Source: Segetibacter aerophilus
GTDB taxonomy: Bacteria > Bacteroidota > Bacteroidia > Chitinophagales > Chitinophagaceae
Length of the DNA: 64,000 nucleotides
Reading direction: 5' to 3'
Assembly (NCBI RefSeq): GCF_007991655.1
Contig: NZ_BJYT01000024.1
Location: 1-64,000, forward strand
Every line of letters starts with the position of its first letter. The stretch's first letter is position 1. This document shows positions 1 to 9,488 of this stretch, in pieces. The translations under genes were made by a program, and so were the position numbers. Under the pieces are notes generated by a model, which was not told the origin of the DNA, did no database searches, and saw nothing but the letters and a program-made list of their open reading frames with translations.

Positions 1-49
1 CAAAAAATGATAAATAGAAAATGAAATAGAAAAGATGCCTGTTAAACAA

Positions 50-73
50 GTACAAGTGAGTGACACAACGATG
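50..73 (-). repeat. dispersed short repeat, copy 1
   Basis: On the minus strand this stretch reads CGTTGTGTCACTCACTTGTAC-like, a diverged version of the TTGCGTCGCAC...CTTGTAC repeat found at 9409 and 49626. It lies in the unannotated window edge downstream of the M48 peptidase gene. The first 134 bases hold nothing else that I can identify. Confidence 0.4.
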
Positions 74-134
74 TTGAATGATGGACGAATGCTTGAAACC
101 AAACCAAAACAGTTTTACCCTTTTTAATAAGGAA

Positions 135-1223
135 TTACCATTTCTTCAATTTGCCTTTTAGGTCTCTAAAAGCTTGTTCGAGATCGGCTCTTTTCTGGAA
201 TGTTTCGCGATGTTTAGATAAATAGCTTTCAGTAGCAGCAACTCGTTCTTTGGTTAATGGATGTGTGCTAATAAACGCAAGTTGGCCCGGAAGTTTATCT
301 TCTTTCTGCAGCATTTGCATTAGTTGTTTCATACCATCGACGTTTACCTCATTTGCCCGCAAAAGGTCCATTCCTTTTTCATCAGCTTCAGCCTCGAGAG
401 AGCGGGAATATTTTAGGCCGTTTAGCGTTTCCGCATTACTGACAACTGCCCCGGAAATACCACTGGCGTCGCCAAAAACGATTGAAATGATAATACCATT
501 TGCCGCGCTTCTTAGTAGCGAACGAAGTGAATGACGTTCATTGATGTGACTGCTCTCGTGCGCTAGCAAAGCCGCCAATTCCTCGCCCGTTTTTATTTTT
601 TCAAGAATGCCCCGATACACTACTATGTTTCCGCCCGGCAATGCATAAGCATTAACCAAATCGCTATTAATGAAAGTAACCCTTATAGGATACTTACTAC
701 TTAAACGAAGTTGATCAGCAAATTTTTGTAAGAGTTGGCTCGCGGATGAATCAAGGCTGTCACCAAAAACAGGGGCTTCTTTCAGTGTTATCTCTTTAAG
801 CTTATCACCTATTTTTATTTCCTGCTCCACTCCTATTACCCGCATGCCAATGAAGGGAATAAGGTTGACAGTAATAAGGTAAAGACCTGCTCCGAGCGTG
901 ACTACAATCAACAACAAAACAATCACGCGCTGCTTCATCAGCCTTTGGCCCCAGTTGCCTTTATTTTTTTCTAGTTCATTGCTAATTGCTGAGGCCAAAG
1001 GATGATTAGCATCGTATTGCAGGTACTTTAAACCTGCCTTATCAAAATACAGGTACTGTGTGTTTCCAATGTGGTTTAAATTTGCGGCGCCGAGTGGAAA
1101 AGCTTCATTGAACGCAGGATCTTCATCTTTACGCAAATGCGCTTGCCCCTGAAAAACAAGTACCCGCACTTCTGAAGGGCGGGTACTTGTTCCATCGTAA
1201 TAAAACATTTTTTCGTTTTCCAT
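135..1223 (-). CDS. M48 family metallopeptidase, membrane-anchored
   Basis: A 362-residue zinc endopeptidase of the M48 (HtpX/Oma1-like) family. The HExxH zinc site is HESSH at about residues 222-226, followed about 50 residues later by the EAEAD motif that supplies the third zinc ligand. One strong transmembrane segment lies at about residues 98-120 after a soluble N-terminal region of about 95 residues that resembles no domain I know, so the protease domain probably faces the periplasm. The ATG directly follows the TAG stop of the upstream YjgN-like gene, so the two are almost certainly co-transcribed; YjgN-M48 pairs are common in Bacteroidota and Proteobacteria. A role in membrane protein quality control is inferred from the family only. 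Confidence 0.9.
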   Translation of the reverse strand: MENEKMFYYDGTSTRPSEVRVLVFQGQAHLRKDEDPAFNEAFPLGAANLNHIGNTQYLYFDKAGLKYLQYDANHPLASAISNELEKNKGNWGQRLMKQRVIVLLLIVVTLGAGLYLITVNLIPFIGMRVIGVEQEIKIGDKLKEITLKEAPVFGDSLDSSASQLLQKFADQLRLSSKYPIRVTFINSDLVNAYALPGGNIVVYRGILEKIKTGEELAALLAHESSHINERHSLRSLLRSAANGIIISIVFGDASGISGAVVSNAETLNGLKYSRSLEAEADEKGMDLLRANEVNVDGMKQLMQMLQKEDKLPGQLAFISTHPLTKERVAATESYLSKHRETFQKRADLEQAFRDLKGKLKKW

Positions 1224-2168
1224 CTACACTATTCCAAGGTCAAGTATATCGGCCATATCATCAGCAGTTGCATCGCTGTAGTCTTGCTGCGACTGTTGCA
1301 ACGACTCGAGTGAATAGTAACCGGACGCCTCGATATTGTTCATAATAAAACTCATGCTCCTTGTGACAACCCATGCAAAACCTAATCCCAGCGTAAAAAC
1401 AAGGATTAACAAATTTACAATCATAAGTCCTGCAAACCCTGCCCCTGTTGCCTTAGAATTAAAAAATACAACGTCCTCTTCTTGCTCAAGTCGCATGTTA
1501 TTTACCAGGAATTCAAACTGATCTTTTTGCCACCAAAACATGTAAATGCCTAATGTAAGTATGGTTAGAATGTACCCTTTTACATTCAGCCAGAAATAGT
1601 CATTGCCCTGGCCAGTATACACAAAGCGTGCATTACCTGCGCTAATGTTTGATAAGATGTAACGGCGAATATTCATTGAGAACCATGCTCCGTAAATACC
1701 TAGTGTGACAATCGTAAGCAATATCCCTTTTACGAATATCCCCACTAGCTCCTTACGATCCCCATTGTATCCAAATCGAATTCCTTTCCAGCTTGTTTTA
1801 GCCATTCTATACTTGTAAGCTCCATGAAGGGCGATAGGTATGATGGCTATAAATGCAGCATAGAAGAAGATCAGGCCAGCTGCTACATGACCATTTAAGG
1901 CGAGGTACAAAACGATACCATAAATCAGTACAAAAATGCCAACCGCCTTAATAAAGCCTTTAAACATTTCTTTACCTGTACCAGAGAATACAAAAGGGGT
2001 TTCATCAAAAGTGTTCTTGCTATAGAGGTATTTCAGTTTCTTTTCTTTTGCCCAAGGATAATATAGACCAAGAGTTAAAATGCTGAGGATTGTATTTACG
2101 ATAAGTATTTTAAAATACTCACTTCCCGACCCATAAAAGGCCAGGCGATAGGAACGACTTTCTTGCAT
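1224..2168 (-). CDS. YjgN (DUF898) family inner-membrane protein
   Basis: A polytopic membrane protein of the YjgN/DUF898 family. It shows three repeats of the characteristic pattern TLGLYYPWA / TLGIYGAWF / TLGIYMFWW, each an aromatic-rich turn after a membrane helix. I chose the ATG at 2168 (MQESRSYRLAF...) because the only upstream in-frame start is a TTG at 2219 that would add a basic, poorly conserved stretch. The biochemical function of the family is unknown. It is immediately upstream of, and adjoins, the M48 peptidase gene, which suggests a membrane-associated unit. C-terminal residues are acidic and probably cytoplasmic. Confidence 0.85.
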   Translation of the reverse strand: MQESRSYRLAFYGSGSEYFKILIVNTILSILTLGLYYPWAKEKKLKYLYSKNTFDETPFVFSGTGKEMFKGFIKAVGIFVLIYGIVLYLALNGHVAAGLIFFYAAFIAIIPIALHGAYKYRMAKTSWKGIRFGYNGDRKELVGIFVKGILLTIVTLGIYGAWFSMNIRRYILSNISAGNARFVYTGQGNDYFWLNVKGYILTILTLGIYMFWWQKDQFEFLVNNMRLEQEEDVVFFNSKATGAGFAGLMIVNLLILVFTLGLGFAWVVTRSMSFIMNNIEASGYYSLESLQQSQQDYSDATADDMADILDLGIV

Positions 2169-2462
2169 GTTAGTTTTAGCGGTTAAAACGTAAATCTTTT
2201 TATTTTTATTGGGTAGCAAAGAAGATTTTCAGCAAGAAATGTTTAATCAATAGTAGAAAACATGGAAGAAAATATAAACGCAGCTTTAAAGGTTTTATAA
2301 GGGGTTTTTTTAAAAGGAGAAATGAGCTGTCTTGAGCTTTTGTCTTGAGATTATATGTTTTGCTGACAGGCAACTTTATATTGATTATATAAGAAACTGC
2401 TTCGCTCAAGTTCCTGGAATCAGCCTGTAACTACAACCACTAGCCCATCTTCTACTCCGAAA

Positions 2463-2535
2463 GATGAATCATTATTGCGCTCCTACGTTTGTATTTCTTT
2501 CTGGACTTTCTGCATATCTTTTTTCAAAGAATAAT
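2463..2535 (+). pseudogene. fragment of a second DUF1624/HGSNAT-type gene
   Basis: About 70 bases are closely similar to bases 5533-5605 inside the intact acyltransferase gene, and they keep the reading frame (CAPTFVFLSGLSAYLFSK against CASTFVFLSGLSAYLSSK). No further part of the gene is present on either side. It is therefore a relic of a deleted paralogue or of a local duplication, lying just before a strong terminator. Confidence 0.75.
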
Positions 2536-2549
2536 CCGAGTGTCTATTG

Positions 2550-2590
2550 AACAAAGAGGCTGCCTCAAGTTTTGAGACAGCCTCTTTGTT
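2550..2590. terminator. strong bidirectional terminator hairpin
   Basis: A long inverted repeat: AACAAAGAGGCTG pairs with CAGCCTCTTTGTT, with a second inner pairing CTCAA/TTGAG. It lies between the secreted-protein gene (minus strand, stop at 2643) and the acyltransferase relic. Its symmetric T and A flanks allow it to work on either strand. It most likely ends the transcript of the T9SS protein. Confidence 0.75.
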
Positions 2591-2642
2591 TTGCCACGGA
2601 CTGGGTTGTTAAGAGCTGAAAAAGCTTAAACAATCCACCTTC

Positions 2643-5066
2643 TTAATTTTTCACGACTTTATAGTGTGCAACTAAAAGGTTTTCGGAATTAAACACAGCA
2701 ATTATGTAAGCGCCTTTAGTATAGCCTGCCAAAGAAACCTGAGATTGATTATTACCTTTTGTGAAGCTGTAATTTCGCTCAGACAAACGCTTGCCACTTA
2801 AATCAAGCACAACAATTTTGCCCTTATAATTTTTTGCCGCATCGATCCGGACAGTTACATCGTTTTCGGTTGGATTTGGAAAAACGCTACTAGCTTTTAC
2901 AAAATCTTGTTGCAATTTTTCTATTCCTGCTTGTGTAAGACCGGTTGAACTGCTTGACGTTTGTGTTGTTGAAACATCTTTCACAATTTTAAATTCTACA
3001 ACTACAAATTGTCCATCAGGGTTAGTAATTATCAAAGTATACTTTCCGGCCGGTTTATTTTTGGTACTAAGGGTGAAGGAAATTTTTGTAGGACTAATAA
3101 ACTTGAGATTGGTAACAATAATGTTTCCCGTTGATTTTACTGTAAGTCTATTGTATCCCGGACCTCCGACATCAGCGCCAGGATCAAAAAAACCAGAATT
3201 GTCCACTGATAATCCTTCAATAACAACGGCGCTATTATTCTTATTACTCAACGGCGCCAACGGAAGAGGCGTTGCGGGAGGTGGAGCTTTCAGCTGAACG
3301 GCCCTTACGCCATAACTGTCATCGGCGTTAGCATATTCCTGGAAGGTCCATATCGTTTGATCGTCTATCGGATCTACAACAGTCTGGCTGTAGTCTCCCC
3401 AACGCCCAATATACCCGTATCCTTCAAAATGGGGGGCGTAAATAGCATGAGCATTTGTAGCTCTTTCCGGATTTGCCAGCGTTCCTGGTGCATCCATATT
3501 CGATCGCCCTGCTACAAACACATTTAAATATCTATTAAATGCGGCTTGGGTTCCTCCTAATGCTCCATGCCCTTGTCCATTTGCTGCAATACTTGAATTG
3601 AAATAATTCATGGCCCTTCTGCCGCTCGGGGTGGTAGGATCATAGACTGTTCCTAATTGATTTAGACCAGGACTTGTATAAATATTATCAATTTCGTACC
3701 ATCGCGACGCAGTGCGAGCCTCATTTACAAACAAGTTATCTGGAACATAATGTCCAGCTTGGTTTACTCCAATGACATGCGACGTCCATAAACTGCTTTT
3801 ACCAGTCAGCTTGTTCTTATAAATGGCGGCGGCAAGCAGCCTTGTATCTAATGGGTCAATTGGCATTGGGCTTCCGGGGGCAGTAACATCTCTTGGAAAC
3901 TGAAAATGCTCTACAGGTACAGTGTACTGGGTTATACTAGTAAGCTGACTATTTGCATTGAAATTTAATCCGGCTAATAAAATAGCATTAGATTGAAAGT
4001 TTATTCCCGCAAAAAAACTTCTTGTTGCCAAAGGGTCGTCGTTATGAACGCCTTGTGGAATAATAATACCGCTTCCACCTGTTGGAGTTTCTGCCCCAAA
4101 CTTAATAGCATATAAAGTTAATTGCCCTTGTAGAAGCCTTCTTTTATTTAAAGCGTAACCAACAAAGTAGAGAGAGTCAACGCCACCGAAATTATTTATG
4201 AAAAAATCATTACCGCCTATTAAGACTGCATTTTTATCAACTCCCAGCATCGGATAATCAAGGAAAGGGGCAAATGGAGTAGCAGGATTAAAGGCAATTA
4301 AAGCAGAAGGAAACCGATAATAAATGAAACTTGATACATTTGTAATTCTTTCTCCATCACTTACCGCTAGCAAAACAAAGTTGTTTGAAAAGGATGGATT
4401 AACCTCGATCGCTACAACAAACCAGCGTTTTGTCAACCGGTCATAGCGGACATGAGGATCTGAAGTGTAAGCTCCCGGACGTATTAAGGGAGCAAAAAAT
4501 TGGTCGAGCGTAATGAATAAAGTAGAAGGCGCAGGCGTATTATGGATGCCTTTGGGAGTCACTAAAGGAGCATCAGTAACGCTTCTTTTCTCAAATACTT
4601 TAATTCCTGCGTTCATTAACGCAACAACCTGGCTTGGTCCAACATCCCCGTTAGGATCGGGCGGCCAACTGTGCGCTTCATCAAGGTTTGATGCTAGAAA
4701 GTTCGACCAGATGTTGAACGGGTTTTTGCCTGGTAGTACCAATGCTTCCGATGACGATTGCTTGGTCGTTATGTCATCGTCGTCACCTTCTTCATTAGCG
4801 CTTTCTGTTCTTGAGCGATTGGCCTCTATTTTTTCCTGAAAACCTCTAAACTCGACCATGTTGAATTCTGGTTTTTTTAGACTTAACAGGTTTCTCGCTT
4901 CCAATGCTATTGGATCAGGCGGAGAGGCTAGCAATTGCGATATGCTTCTCCTAATTCCTGGTTCTCCATTGTACTGTTGAAAAGGAACGGAGACGGGTGG
5001 TTGGGCAATCAGACCAAGAGTGAAAATCATGCACAGTGCATAAAAAAGAGAAAATTTCAGTTTCAT
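2643..5066 (-). CDS. large secreted protein with T9SS C-terminal sorting domain
   Basis: About 807 residues from the chosen start. The ATG at 5066 gives a typical signal peptide (MKLKFSLFYALCMIFTLGL, cleavage after IAQ); the ATG at 5126 would put 20 polar and aromatic residues in front of it. The C-terminal ~80 residues form a type A sorting domain (VFPNPTENDVTVRI ... LDLSGKRL ... GAYIIAVF) that directs export through the type IX system and attachment to the cell surface. Before it lies an IPT/TIG-like immunoglobulin fold (about GNIIVTNLKF to PDGQFVVVEF). The large central region has many Asp, Asn and Gly turns and may be a beta-propeller, but I do not recognise a catalytic motif. The substrate is unknown. 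Confidence 0.85.
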   Translation of the reverse strand: MKLKFSLFYALCMIFTLGLIAQPPVSVPFQQYNGEPGIRRSISQLLASPPDPIALEARNLLSLKKPEFNMVEFRGFQEKIEANRSRTESANEEGDDDDITTKQSSSEALVLPGKNPFNIWSNFLASNLDEAHSWPPDPNGDVGPSQVVALMNAGIKVFEKRSVTDAPLVTPKGIHNTPAPSTLFITLDQFFAPLIRPGAYTSDPHVRYDRLTKRWFVVAIEVNPSFSNNFVLLAVSDGERITNVSSFIYYRFPSALIAFNPATPFAPFLDYPMLGVDKNAVLIGGNDFFINNFGGVDSLYFVGYALNKRRLLQGQLTLYAIKFGAETPTGGSGIIIPQGVHNDDPLATRSFFAGINFQSNAILLAGLNFNANSQLTSITQYTVPVEHFQFPRDVTAPGSPMPIDPLDTRLLAAAIYKNKLTGKSSLWTSHVIGVNQAGHYVPDNLFVNEARTASRWYEIDNIYTSPGLNQLGTVYDPTTPSGRRAMNYFNSSIAANGQGHGALGGTQAAFNRYLNVFVAGRSNMDAPGTLANPERATNAHAIYAPHFEGYGYIGRWGDYSQTVVDPIDDQTIWTFQEYANADDSYGVRAVQLKAPPPATPLPLAPLSNKNNSAVVIEGLSVDNSGFFDPGADVGGPGYNRLTVKSTGNIIVTNLKFISPTKISFTLSTKNKPAGKYTLIITNPDGQFVVVEFKIVKDVSTTQTSSSSTGLTQAGIEKLQQDFVKASSVFPNPTENDVTVRIDAAKNYKGKIVVLDLSGKRLSERNYSFTKGNNQSQVSLAGYTKGAYIIAVFNSENLLVAHYKVVKN

Positions 5067-5367
5067 AAATTGTGGATTTAGTTGAAAAAATTTTTTAAAG
5101 GGAAACGGGTGGGCTAAATGGATCAAACCATTATATATAGATGTTATATAATATTAACAACTTCCTTCTACAATTGCAATAACGGAACTAAGGTTGTTAG
5201 AACATTCTATTGCGAACGAAATGCAGACGCGTTCTAACGCAACTCTAAAAGGAAATTTATATTATCGGATAGGAAAGTGCAGCTGTTTGATAATACACCT
5301 CTAATTGACAATTCGATTTAAAATTGCATGACTCTGAGAATTCCTCTTAAAATTATATCTTCCTTTA
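5067..5367. other. divergent intergenic region
   Basis: This separates the divergently transcribed T9SS protein and acyltransferase genes and must hold both promoters. It is AT-rich with runs such as ATTATATATAGATG around 5135. I see no structured RNA and no further reading frame. Confidence 0.4.
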
Positions 5368-6543
5368 ATGAAGTCTGCAACTACTAACCGCATTGTGAGT
5401 ATAGACATTTTGAGAGGTCTTGTCATGATCATCATGGCGCTTGATCATACCCGCGATTTTTTTCATAATACTGCAATGACGGCAGACCCGTTAGACCCCG
5501 CAACCACCACCCCCATGTTGTACTTTACAAGATGGATTACTCATTATTGCGCTTCCACATTTGTATTTCTTTCCGGACTTTCTGCATATCTTTCTTCGAA
5601 GAATAAAACAACGAATGAAGCAAGTTCATTCCTGTTGAAAAGAGGACTGTGGCTTATTATTGTTGAAGTAACCTTGGTAACATTTGGGCTTACTTTCAAT
5701 CCTTTTTACAACTTTATTATACTTCAGGTAATATGGGCAATCGGATTTAGTATGGTCCTTCTGGGTTTGTTTGTAAGGACATCTTACAAAGTCATACTGG
5801 CGATTGGTTTATTACTGGTGTTCGCTCACAACGTTTTTGATTACATCGCGCTTCCAAAAACAGGTGTAACAACTGTTATCACTACCCTTTTAATGACGAC
5901 TCGTGGTGCGGTATTTCCTATTGATAAAAACCACGTCATCGGCGCCTTCTATGCCATTCTTCCATGGACGGGTTTAATGTTTCTTGGATATAGTATCGGT
6001 CCTTGGTTTAAGAAAGATTTCCCTGCGGAGCGTCGAAAGAAATTGCTACTAGTAACAGGCTCGGCTGCTATTATTCTTTTTATTGTCCTGCGTTTTACTC
6101 GTGTTTACGGCGATCCCGGTTTATGGAAACCCGGAGAACATTCTATCTTCTCTTTTTTTGATACAAGTAAATATCCACCGTCTTTACAGTATACCTGTAT
6201 GACGATTGGTCCCTCTATACTATTACTTGCCTTTTTTGAAAGCTTTCAATCCTCCCTTACCAGAGTTGCGAGTGTTTATGGCCGTGTTCCCTTCTTTTAC
6301 TACATTCTGCATTTCTATATTTTACATACACTGCTCGTTATACTATTTTATGCTACAGGACATTCGTCCGCACAGATTTTTGATCCCCGAAGTCCTTTCG
6401 CATTCAGGCCTGTAAATTTTGGCTATGGTCTGCCTATCGTTTATTTAATCTGGTTATCAGTAGTAGCGGTACTTTACTTGCCTGCGAAGTGGTTTAATCA
6501 CTATAAGATGACGCATCAACAGTGGTGGTTGAGCTATTTGTAA
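5368..6543 (+). CDS. DUF1624/HGSNAT-like membrane acyltransferase
   Basis: A 391-residue polytopic membrane protein. The N-terminus (R-x-x-S-I-D-I-L-R-G-L-V-M, then ALDHTRDFF) matches the DUF1624/heparan-alpha-glucosaminide N-acetyltransferase catalytic-domain family, in which the His and Asp of the first membrane helix are thought to take part in acetyl transfer across the membrane. About ten hydrophobic segments follow. Known relatives acetylate sugars using cytosolic acetyl-CoA; the substrate here is unknown. It is a single gene, convergent with corA. A 70-bp relic of a second copy lies at 2463-2535. Confidence 0.85.
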   Translation: MKSATTNRIVSIDILRGLVMIIMALDHTRDFFHNTAMTADPLDPATTTPMLYFTRWITHYCASTFVFLSGLSAYLSSKNKTTNEASSFLLKRGLWLIIVEVTLVTFGLTFNPFYNFIILQVIWAIGFSMVLLGLFVRTSYKVILAIGLLLVFAHNVFDYIALPKTGVTTVITTLLMTTRGAVFPIDKNHVIGAFYAILPWTGLMFLGYSIGPWFKKDFPAERRKKLLLVTGSAAIILFIVLRFTRVYGDPGLWKPGEHSIFSFFDTSKYPPSLQYTCMTIGPSILLLAFFESFQSSLTRVASVYGRVPFFYYILHFYILHTLLVILFYATGHSSAQIFDPRSPFAFRPVNFGYGLPIVYLIWLSVVAVLYLPAKWFNHYKMTHQQWWLSYL

Positions 6544-6569
6544 GATTGGCTGAACAAAGTGTTTATACT

Positions 6570-7547
6570 CTACAGCCACCCCGAGCGTTTAAAGAAAATA
6601 TATAAAACTATACAGAGCACAAAGGTTACGGCCAATACCACGGGATACGCGTAGTGCCAGTGCAGTTCGGGCATTGCCTCGAAGTTCATACCATAGATGC
6701 CCGCAATCATAGTAGGTACGCCGATGATGGCAGCCCATCCGGCAAACTTTTTAGATACTTCACTTTGCGAGATGGATGTAAGTGAGAAATTAGCTTCCAA
6801 CGCAGCGGTAACAAGGTCGCGGGTGTTGTCCAGCATTTCATTTATTCTTACTGCGTGATCATATACATCGCGGAAGTAAGGACGAGTATCATCCGGAACT
6901 CTTTTAATATCGAAACGCATCAGTCGATTGCAGATATCTATTAAGGGAGTAATGACCCGCTTTACTTCCAATAGTTCCCGCTTCAGTTCATAAATCCTTT
7001 GCGTAGTGCCGCGGGTAGGTTTTTTACCAAAGATTTCCTCTTCTACATCAAGTAGTTTTTGTTCAAGTGTTTCAATTACCGGGAAGTATTGGTCAACGAT
7101 AGAATCCATTACAGCATATAACGCGAACGCGGGACCTTTGCCTAATAACTCCGGCGTGTTTTCACACCGTGCCCGTACATCTTTATAAGAAAGCGATGAA
7201 CCATGGCGAACGGTGACGATGAAGTTATCTCCGACAAAAAAATGCGTCTCACCAAAATCAATATGATGATTGATTGAATTGATTTGTGCAGTGCGCAAAA
7301 CAATAAACATCGTTTCTCCATACAACTCCAGTTTGGGTCGCTGATGGGCGTTGTGTGCGTCTTCAATGGCCAGGTCGTGCAAATCGAACTCTTCCTGTAT
7401 AGACTTTAGCAACTCCTCTCCCGGCTCGTGCAGCCCGACCCAAACAAAGGTGTCTTTGTGCAGTAATGTCTCGCGGATTTTGGCAATGTCGATGTTAGCG
7501 ACACGACGACCTTCACAGTAAGCGATACAGTTTACGATACCTTCCAT
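6570..7547 (-). CDS. corA: magnesium/cobalt transporter CorA
   Basis: A 325-residue CorA-family divalent cation channel. The C-terminus has the signature YGMNF at the end of the first membrane helix, then the acidic loop, then the second helix and the basic tail (FFKRSGWL). The N-terminal ~260 residues form the cytosolic funnel with a long helix (EQKLLDVEEEIFGK...). The length and both helices are normal for the family. It forms a homopentamer in the inner membrane and imports Mg2+ or Co2+. It is monocistronic, convergent with the upstream acyltransferase gene and divergent from the erythromycin-esterase-like gene. Confidence 0.95.
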   Translation of the reverse strand: MEGIVNCIAYCEGRRVANIDIAKIRETLLHKDTFVWVGLHEPGEELLKSIQEEFDLHDLAIEDAHNAHQRPKLELYGETMFIVLRTAQINSINHHIDFGETHFFVGDNFIVTVRHGSSLSYKDVRARCENTPELLGKGPAFALYAVMDSIVDQYFPVIETLEQKLLDVEEEIFGKKPTRGTTQRIYELKRELLEVKRVITPLIDICNRLMRFDIKRVPDDTRPYFRDVYDHAVRINEMLDNTRDLVTAALEANFSLTSISQSEVSKKFAGWAAIIGVPTMIAGIYGMNFEAMPELHWHYAYPVVLAVTFVLCIVLYIFFKRSGWL

Positions 7548-7867
7548 AATGAGGGTTTCAAACGGAGTTTAATGGGAACTAAGAATGAGCTAAAAGTATT
7601 CATTTTTTCTTAAGCTGAAATGTATGAAGTTGATTACTAAGCACAAGCCCGAAATTGAAACCTTCTTAAATAAGAAAACTGCCGTTGCTGAATAGAATGA
7701 TAGCAGTTGAAGAGTGCGACGCAAGAAAAGCTGACGAGAGTTATTCAGCCGGGCCAACAAAGAACCCAACAAAACTTACAAAGTATTCGCACCTTCCTAT
7801 CAGCTCGAATTGCCCATGCCAAACGTCCTCTTGGCCCTTTAATTGTAACATTTGATAAAAAGGCAAT
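7548..7867. other. divergent intergenic region
   Basis: About 320 bases separate corA from the esterase-like gene. Short open frames exist on both strands but have no recognisable protein features. A copy of the dispersed TTGCGTCGCAC repeat lies at 7709-7725. The promoters of both flanking genes must be here; I could not place them with confidence. Confidence 0.4.
7709..7725 (-). repeat. dispersed short repeat, copy 2
   Basis: The plus strand reads GAAGAGTGCGACGCAAG. Its reverse complement contains TTGCGTCGCACTCTT, the core shared with the copies at 9409 and 49626. It lies in the corA upstream region. Confidence 0.5.
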
Positions 7868-9316
7868 ATGGCAAAGACACTTTGTAGTCACTGTGAAATG
7901 TTAGTGTTCGTTCTTAGCTTAACCAGCGTGTTTTTTTCATGTAAGCCCAAGGCAAATCACAACGAGGAAGTTACTGTCGTAGCTGCAAAAGATAGCAACC
8001 AGATATATAGTTACGCATCAGGAGATAGCAAAGACTCCGTTCGTTTAACCATACCAAACCATCCCTTAAGGAATGAGAAAGACCTTGATGTAATAATGGA
8101 ACAGATCGGCAATGCAAAGGTCGTTTTGTTAGGCGAGGCTACACATGGCACATCAGAATTTTACACCTGGCGGACTGCAATTTCTAAAAGATTAATACAG
8201 GAAAAAGGATTTGATTTTATTGCCTCTGAAAGTGAATGGGCTGACTCGTACCGTGTAAATAATTTTATTAAAGGCGGTAAAAAAGACAGTGCCTCTGCTG
8301 TAGAACTTTTAAAAGAATACAATCGCTGGCCGACATGGATGTGGGGAAATTATGAAATTGCTTCATTGGTTACCTGGCTGAACAATTACAACCAGTCGAA
8401 ACCTGCAGCAGAGAAAGTCGGCTTTTTTGGACTTGACGTTTATTGCTTATGGGAGTCAATGAGCGAAGTAATGCCGTACCTGAAAGGCGCAGAACCATCT
8501 GTAACGAAGGCAGCAAATAAAGTACATGCCTGCTTTAAACCTTTTAATGCAGATGCCGAGCAATATGCAATGGCGGTTGCTAAGATGGAAGATGATTGCC
8601 GGGTAGAAACAACCCGATTTTGGCAATCGATTAAAAAGCTTACCGAAGACAAACCAACAAAAAATGAGTCCGATTTCGTGATGGAGCAAAATGCTTTAGT
8701 GGCACTAAATGGCGAGCGCTATTACCGTACAATGGTTACGAATGGAGTAGAATCCTGGAATATTCGCGACAAGCATATGATCGAAACACTAAAACGCCTA
8801 CTGGCTTTTCATGGTCCCGATACTAAGGCGATTGTTTGGGAACACAACACGCATGTCGGCGACGCGCGTTATACCAACATGGCTCAAAATGGAGAAGTGA
8901 ATGTTGGCCAGTTGGTAAGGAAAGAATTTGGTGACAATAACGTTTTTATTATTGGTAGCGGAACCTACCAGGGGACAGTGATTGCAGCGGAAGCCTGGGG
9001 TAAGCCTATTAAAAAAATGGAAGTGCCAAAAGCCGAACAAGGTAGTTGGGAAGAAATCTTGCACAAACTTGGTGGCACCAACAAAATCATTCTGTCGAAA
9101 GACATTAGTGAAATAAAGTTCTTTAAAAAGTCAATCGGCCATCGTGCTATTGGTGTCGTCTACCATCCCGATGAAGGTCAGTTTCCTTACTTTGTTCCTT
9201 CGGTAATCCCCAAAAGATATGATGCGTTCATTTTTATTGATTATACAAACGCGCTACACCCTATAGACATAAAACTGCGTAACGAGCCGCCCGATTTGTA
9301 CCCGTCCGGAACTTAG
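7868..9316 (+). CDS. erythromycin esterase-like lipoprotein
   Basis: A 482-residue protein of the erythromycin esterase (Ere/PF05139) family. The family motif LLGEATHGTSEF is present at about residues 91-102, as are the downstream WEHNTHVGD and ESEWADSYRVN segments that carry conserved His and Glu residues of the active site. A hydrophobic N-terminus ends in a plausible lipobox (VFFSC), so it is likely an envelope lipoprotein; the start could also be the ATG at 7898. Family members hydrolyse the macrolide lactone, but many chromosomal relatives have unknown substrates, so antibiotic resistance should not be assumed. Confidence 0.85.
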   Translation: MAKTLCSHCEMLVFVLSLTSVFFSCKPKANHNEEVTVVAAKDSNQIYSYASGDSKDSVRLTIPNHPLRNEKDLDVIMEQIGNAKVVLLGEATHGTSEFYTWRTAISKRLIQEKGFDFIASESEWADSYRVNNFIKGGKKDSASAVELLKEYNRWPTWMWGNYEIASLVTWLNNYNQSKPAAEKVGFFGLDVYCLWESMSEVMPYLKGAEPSVTKAANKVHACFKPFNADAEQYAMAVAKMEDDCRVETTRFWQSIKKLTEDKPTKNESDFVMEQNALVALNGERYYRTMVTNGVESWNIRDKHMIETLKRLLAFHGPDTKAIVWEHNTHVGDARYTNMAQNGEVNVGQLVRKEFGDNNVFIIGSGTYQGTVIAAEAWGKPIKKMEVPKAEQGSWEEILHKLGGTNKIILSKDISEIKFFKKSIGHRAIGVVYHPDEGQFPYFVPSVIPKRYDAFIFIDYTNALHPIDIKLRNEPPDLYPSGT

Positions 9317-9408
9317 ACCATTTACTAGATTTAATAAAAAGCCATCAGAATCATCAATACTAAGGATGAGGATTTTTAGGTACTAAGCTTAAGTACTACT
9401 ATTAGACT

Positions 9409-9430
9409 TTGTTGCGTCGCACACTTGTAC
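9409..9430 (+). repeat. dispersed short repeat, copy 3
   Basis: This reads TTGTTGCGTCGCACACTTGT and continues AC. It is nearly identical to the copy at 49626-49646 (TTGCGTCGCAC core, then CTTGTAC) and lies in the 172-base gap between convergent esterase genes. Confidence 0.6.
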
Positions 9431-9488
9431 TACCGATTCCTACTCGAAGTGATACCTATGATTAGTAGGTTTCATCCTCAATAGATTG

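Noticed and set aside
2206-2409. Open frame on the minus strand upstream of the YjgN-like gene
   Set aside because: Low-complexity Leu/Phe/Lys composition, no motif, and it overlaps the likely leader of the YjgN gene.
4513-4839. Long plus-strand frame inside the T9SS protein gene
   Set aside because: Antisense to a strongly supported coding region and without protein features.
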